Source of the DNA: Bordetella parapertussis
GTDB taxonomy: Bacteria; Pseudomonadota; Gammaproteobacteria; Burkholderiales; SG8-41
Assembly: GCA_945870465.1 (NCBI GenBank)
Contig: CAMBSS010000120.1
Span: 1 to 13,020 of the forward strand
Reading direction: 5' to 3'
DNA: 13,020 nt
Part shown: positions 12,452 to 13,020 of the stretch, piece after piece
Numbering within the stretch: the first letter of the stretch is position 1
How the letters are laid out: the number at the start of each line of letters is the position of its first letter
Made by a program: the position numbers and the translations under genes
Notes under the pieces: generated by a model
The model's database searches: none
Told to the model about the DNA's origin: nothing
Seen by the model: only the letters and a program-made list of their open reading frames with translations

Positions 12452-13020
12452 ATGCAAACAGCACGGATTGCCTGCGCGGGAGCGTGGGCCTTGGCTTGCG
12501 CGTTTTACGTCGGCGGCGCATGGGGACAGGCTTATCCAACGCGTGCGATCCGCTTCGTGGTGCCGACCGCGCCCGGCGGCGGGCCTGACGTCATCGCGCG
12601 CTTTCTTACACCCAAACTTACCGAAATACTCGGCCAGCAGGTGGTGGTCGATAACCGCGCCGGCGCCAATGCGCTGATCGGCGCCGACGTCGTGGCGAAA
12701 GCACCGGCCGACGGCTACACGTGGCTGTTTGGCACCGGGCAGAACACGGTCAATCCCAGCATACTGAAGGCCATGCCGCACGACATCATCAAGGATTTCG
12801 CGCCGGTCAGCCTGGTCTTTCAGGCCCCGTACTTTCTGCTTGTGCACCCTGCGGTCCCCGCGAAATCGGTGAAGGAATTCATCGCGTTCGCCAAAGCGAA
12901 CCCGAACAAACTCAACGTCGGTTCGGGCGGCATTGGCAGCGCGGCGCATTTGTCTGCCGAACTGCTGCAGGTCATGACTGGTATTATTGAGCCTTCCATA
13001 ATTCATGACATTACCAAAGT
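12452..13020 (+). CDS. Tripartite tricarboxylate transporter substrate-binding protein (Bug/TctC family), copy 5, 3'-partial and possibly disrupted
   Basis: The ATG at 12452 opens a frame that runs to the window edge (189 codons). Residues 1-25 form a signal peptide with a likely cut at AWG/Q26, and CGGGA lies about eight bases before the start. Motifs are PTAPGGGPD, DNRAGANALIG and APADGYTWLF, then VGSGGIGSAAHLSAELLQVMTGI. All other Bug proteins in this window then read a hydrophobic pair followed by H-(V/I)-PY-(K/R)-G. Here the frame instead reads IEPSIIHDITKV. The last 35 bases (12986-13020) contain 12 G or C (34%), far below the surrounding sequence. I infer that the genuine gene is interrupted at about 12985-12988 by inserted or misjoined DNA. 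It is transcribed away from the lipoprotein genes and is separate from the main Bug-PrpD cluster. Confidence 0.85.
   Translation, partial: MQTARIACAGAWALACAFYVGGAWGQAYPTRAIRFVVPTAPGGGPDVIARFLTPKLTEILGQQVVVDNRAGANALIGADVVAKAPADGYTWLFGTGQNTVNPSILKAMPHDIIKDFAPVSLVFQAPYFLLVHPAVPAKSVKEFIAFAKANPNKLNVGSGGIGSAAHLSAELLQVMTGIIEPSIIHDITK

Noticed and set aside
1..13020. CRISPR arrays, tRNA or rRNA genes, toxin-antitoxin pairs, phage or defence systems
   Set aside because: No repeat-spacer array, cloverleaf, rRNA segment or relevant protein motif was seen on either strand.

Overview
The window is GC-rich, gene-dense and typical of a betaproteobacterium of the order Burkholderiales. The main pointer is five separate Bug-type (TctC-family) periplasmic solute-binding proteins, a family greatly expanded in Bordetella, Cupriavidus and relatives. 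No single gene fixes the genus.

Left block (1-2410, + strand): the 3' part of a succinate dehydrogenase/fumarate reductase iron-sulfur subunit, then two small overlapping membrane-anchor genes, then 26 bases later an Old Yellow Enzyme of the YqjM class. The short gaps and overlaps suggest one transcript, with the flavoprotein gene expected just left of the window. The iron-sulfur subunit has an extra cysteine exactly where classical enzymes keep a [3Fe-4S] cluster.

Middle block (2411-10743, + strand): an intergenic repeat with inverted ends, then a short-chain dehydrogenase that lacks the catalytic tyrosine, then Bug, Bug, MmgE/PrpD, Bug, MmgE/PrpD, Bug, and what looks like the broken C-terminal end of a third MmgE/PrpD. 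The repeated Bug-PrpD unit suggests uptake of several related carboxylic acids, each paired with a hydratase, isomerase, epimerase or decarboxylase-type enzyme. No TctA or TctB membrane subunit is present, so the binding proteins would have to use a transporter encoded elsewhere, or act as sensors. The substrates cannot be read from the sequence.

Right block (10744-12102, - strand): three small lipoprotein genes: a glycine-zipper (SlyB-like) protein, an alanine/valine-rich protein with a TTG start, and a YgdI/YgdR-like protein. GC-rich hairpins lie between them. A ladder of TTACA elements with a 10-base period lies between the second and third and looks like an operator for an OmpR/PhoB-type response regulator.

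Right edge (12452-13020, + strand): a divergently transcribed fifth Bug gene. Its conserved sequence stops abruptly near 12985 and is followed by AT-rich sequence unlike the family, which suggests an insertion, a rearrangement or an assembly join at the edge of the window.
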